The notes under the pieces are model-generated. The model did no database searches, was not told where the DNA came from, and saw only the letters and a list, made by a program, of their open reading frames with translations. Source: Candidatus Dadabacteria bacterium (GTDB taxonomy: Bacteria; Desulfobacterota_D; UBA1144; Nemesobacterales; JADFKM01). From it: a DNA stretch of 22,427 nucleotides. The position numbers were made by a program, and so were the translations under genes. Below are positions 22,388 to 22,427 of this stretch, one piece after another (positions within the stretch are counted from its first letter, which is position 1; the number at the start of each line of letters is the position of its first letter). Location of the stretch: assembly GCA_022564935.1 (NCBI GenBank), contig JADFKM010000032.1, positions 1 to 22,427 of the forward strand, read 5' to 3'.

Positions 22388-22427
22388 GTTTTTATCAAAT
22401 GAGGAAGAGAAAGTCAATAGCTGTTTT

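Overview
The window looks like a chromosomal segment of a Gram-negative bacterium with moderately high G+C. The rsmD-coaD-aspC order, the long two-domain HPF, the RecG with an N-terminal extension, and exported proteins (a lipoprotein and a signal-peptide hydrolase) suggest a deltaproteobacterial or Desulfobacterota-like lineage. That placement is inference and is not proven by any gene here.

Positions 1-4965 (minus strand) carry the N-terminal part of recG, cut by the window edge, then topA and ugd. Positions 4969-8061 are a sharply AT-rich island. It holds a two-gene minus-strand operon: a TIR-APAZ protein followed by a catalytically dead short prokaryotic Argonaute. Together they form a SPARTA-type abortive-infection system that depletes NAD(P)+ on sensing invading DNA. 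A perfect 20-bp direct repeat brackets the island. One copy contains the ribosome-binding site of ugd, so the cassette appears to have entered between ugd and its ancestral upstream region.

Positions 8062-12048 (plus strand) hold an AT-rich gap, recF, hpt, a 26-codon small ORF with a near-perfect Shine-Dalgarno sequence, an acidic lipoprotein and a second acidic protein with a degenerate 5' end. The last two resemble secreted accessory genes.

Positions 12193-13743 (minus) hold hpf and tenA. Positions 13945-21924 (plus) hold yqeY, pepF, a DCC-type thioredoxin-fold membrane protein, an exported dienelactone hydrolase-like protein, the overlapping trio rsmD-coaD-aspC (ribosomal RNA methylation, coenzyme A synthesis, amino-acid transamination), and a branched-chain amino-acid-binding-type protein without a signal peptide. 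The right end has a small CxxC ORF converging on a dodecin-family gene that lacks the usual flavin-stacking Trp and Gln.

No tRNA, rRNA, CRISPR array, transposase or integrase was seen. The main biological find is the repeat-bounded SPARTA cassette. SPARTA itself is a described family; the boundary structure and its effect on ugd are the parts that may be new.
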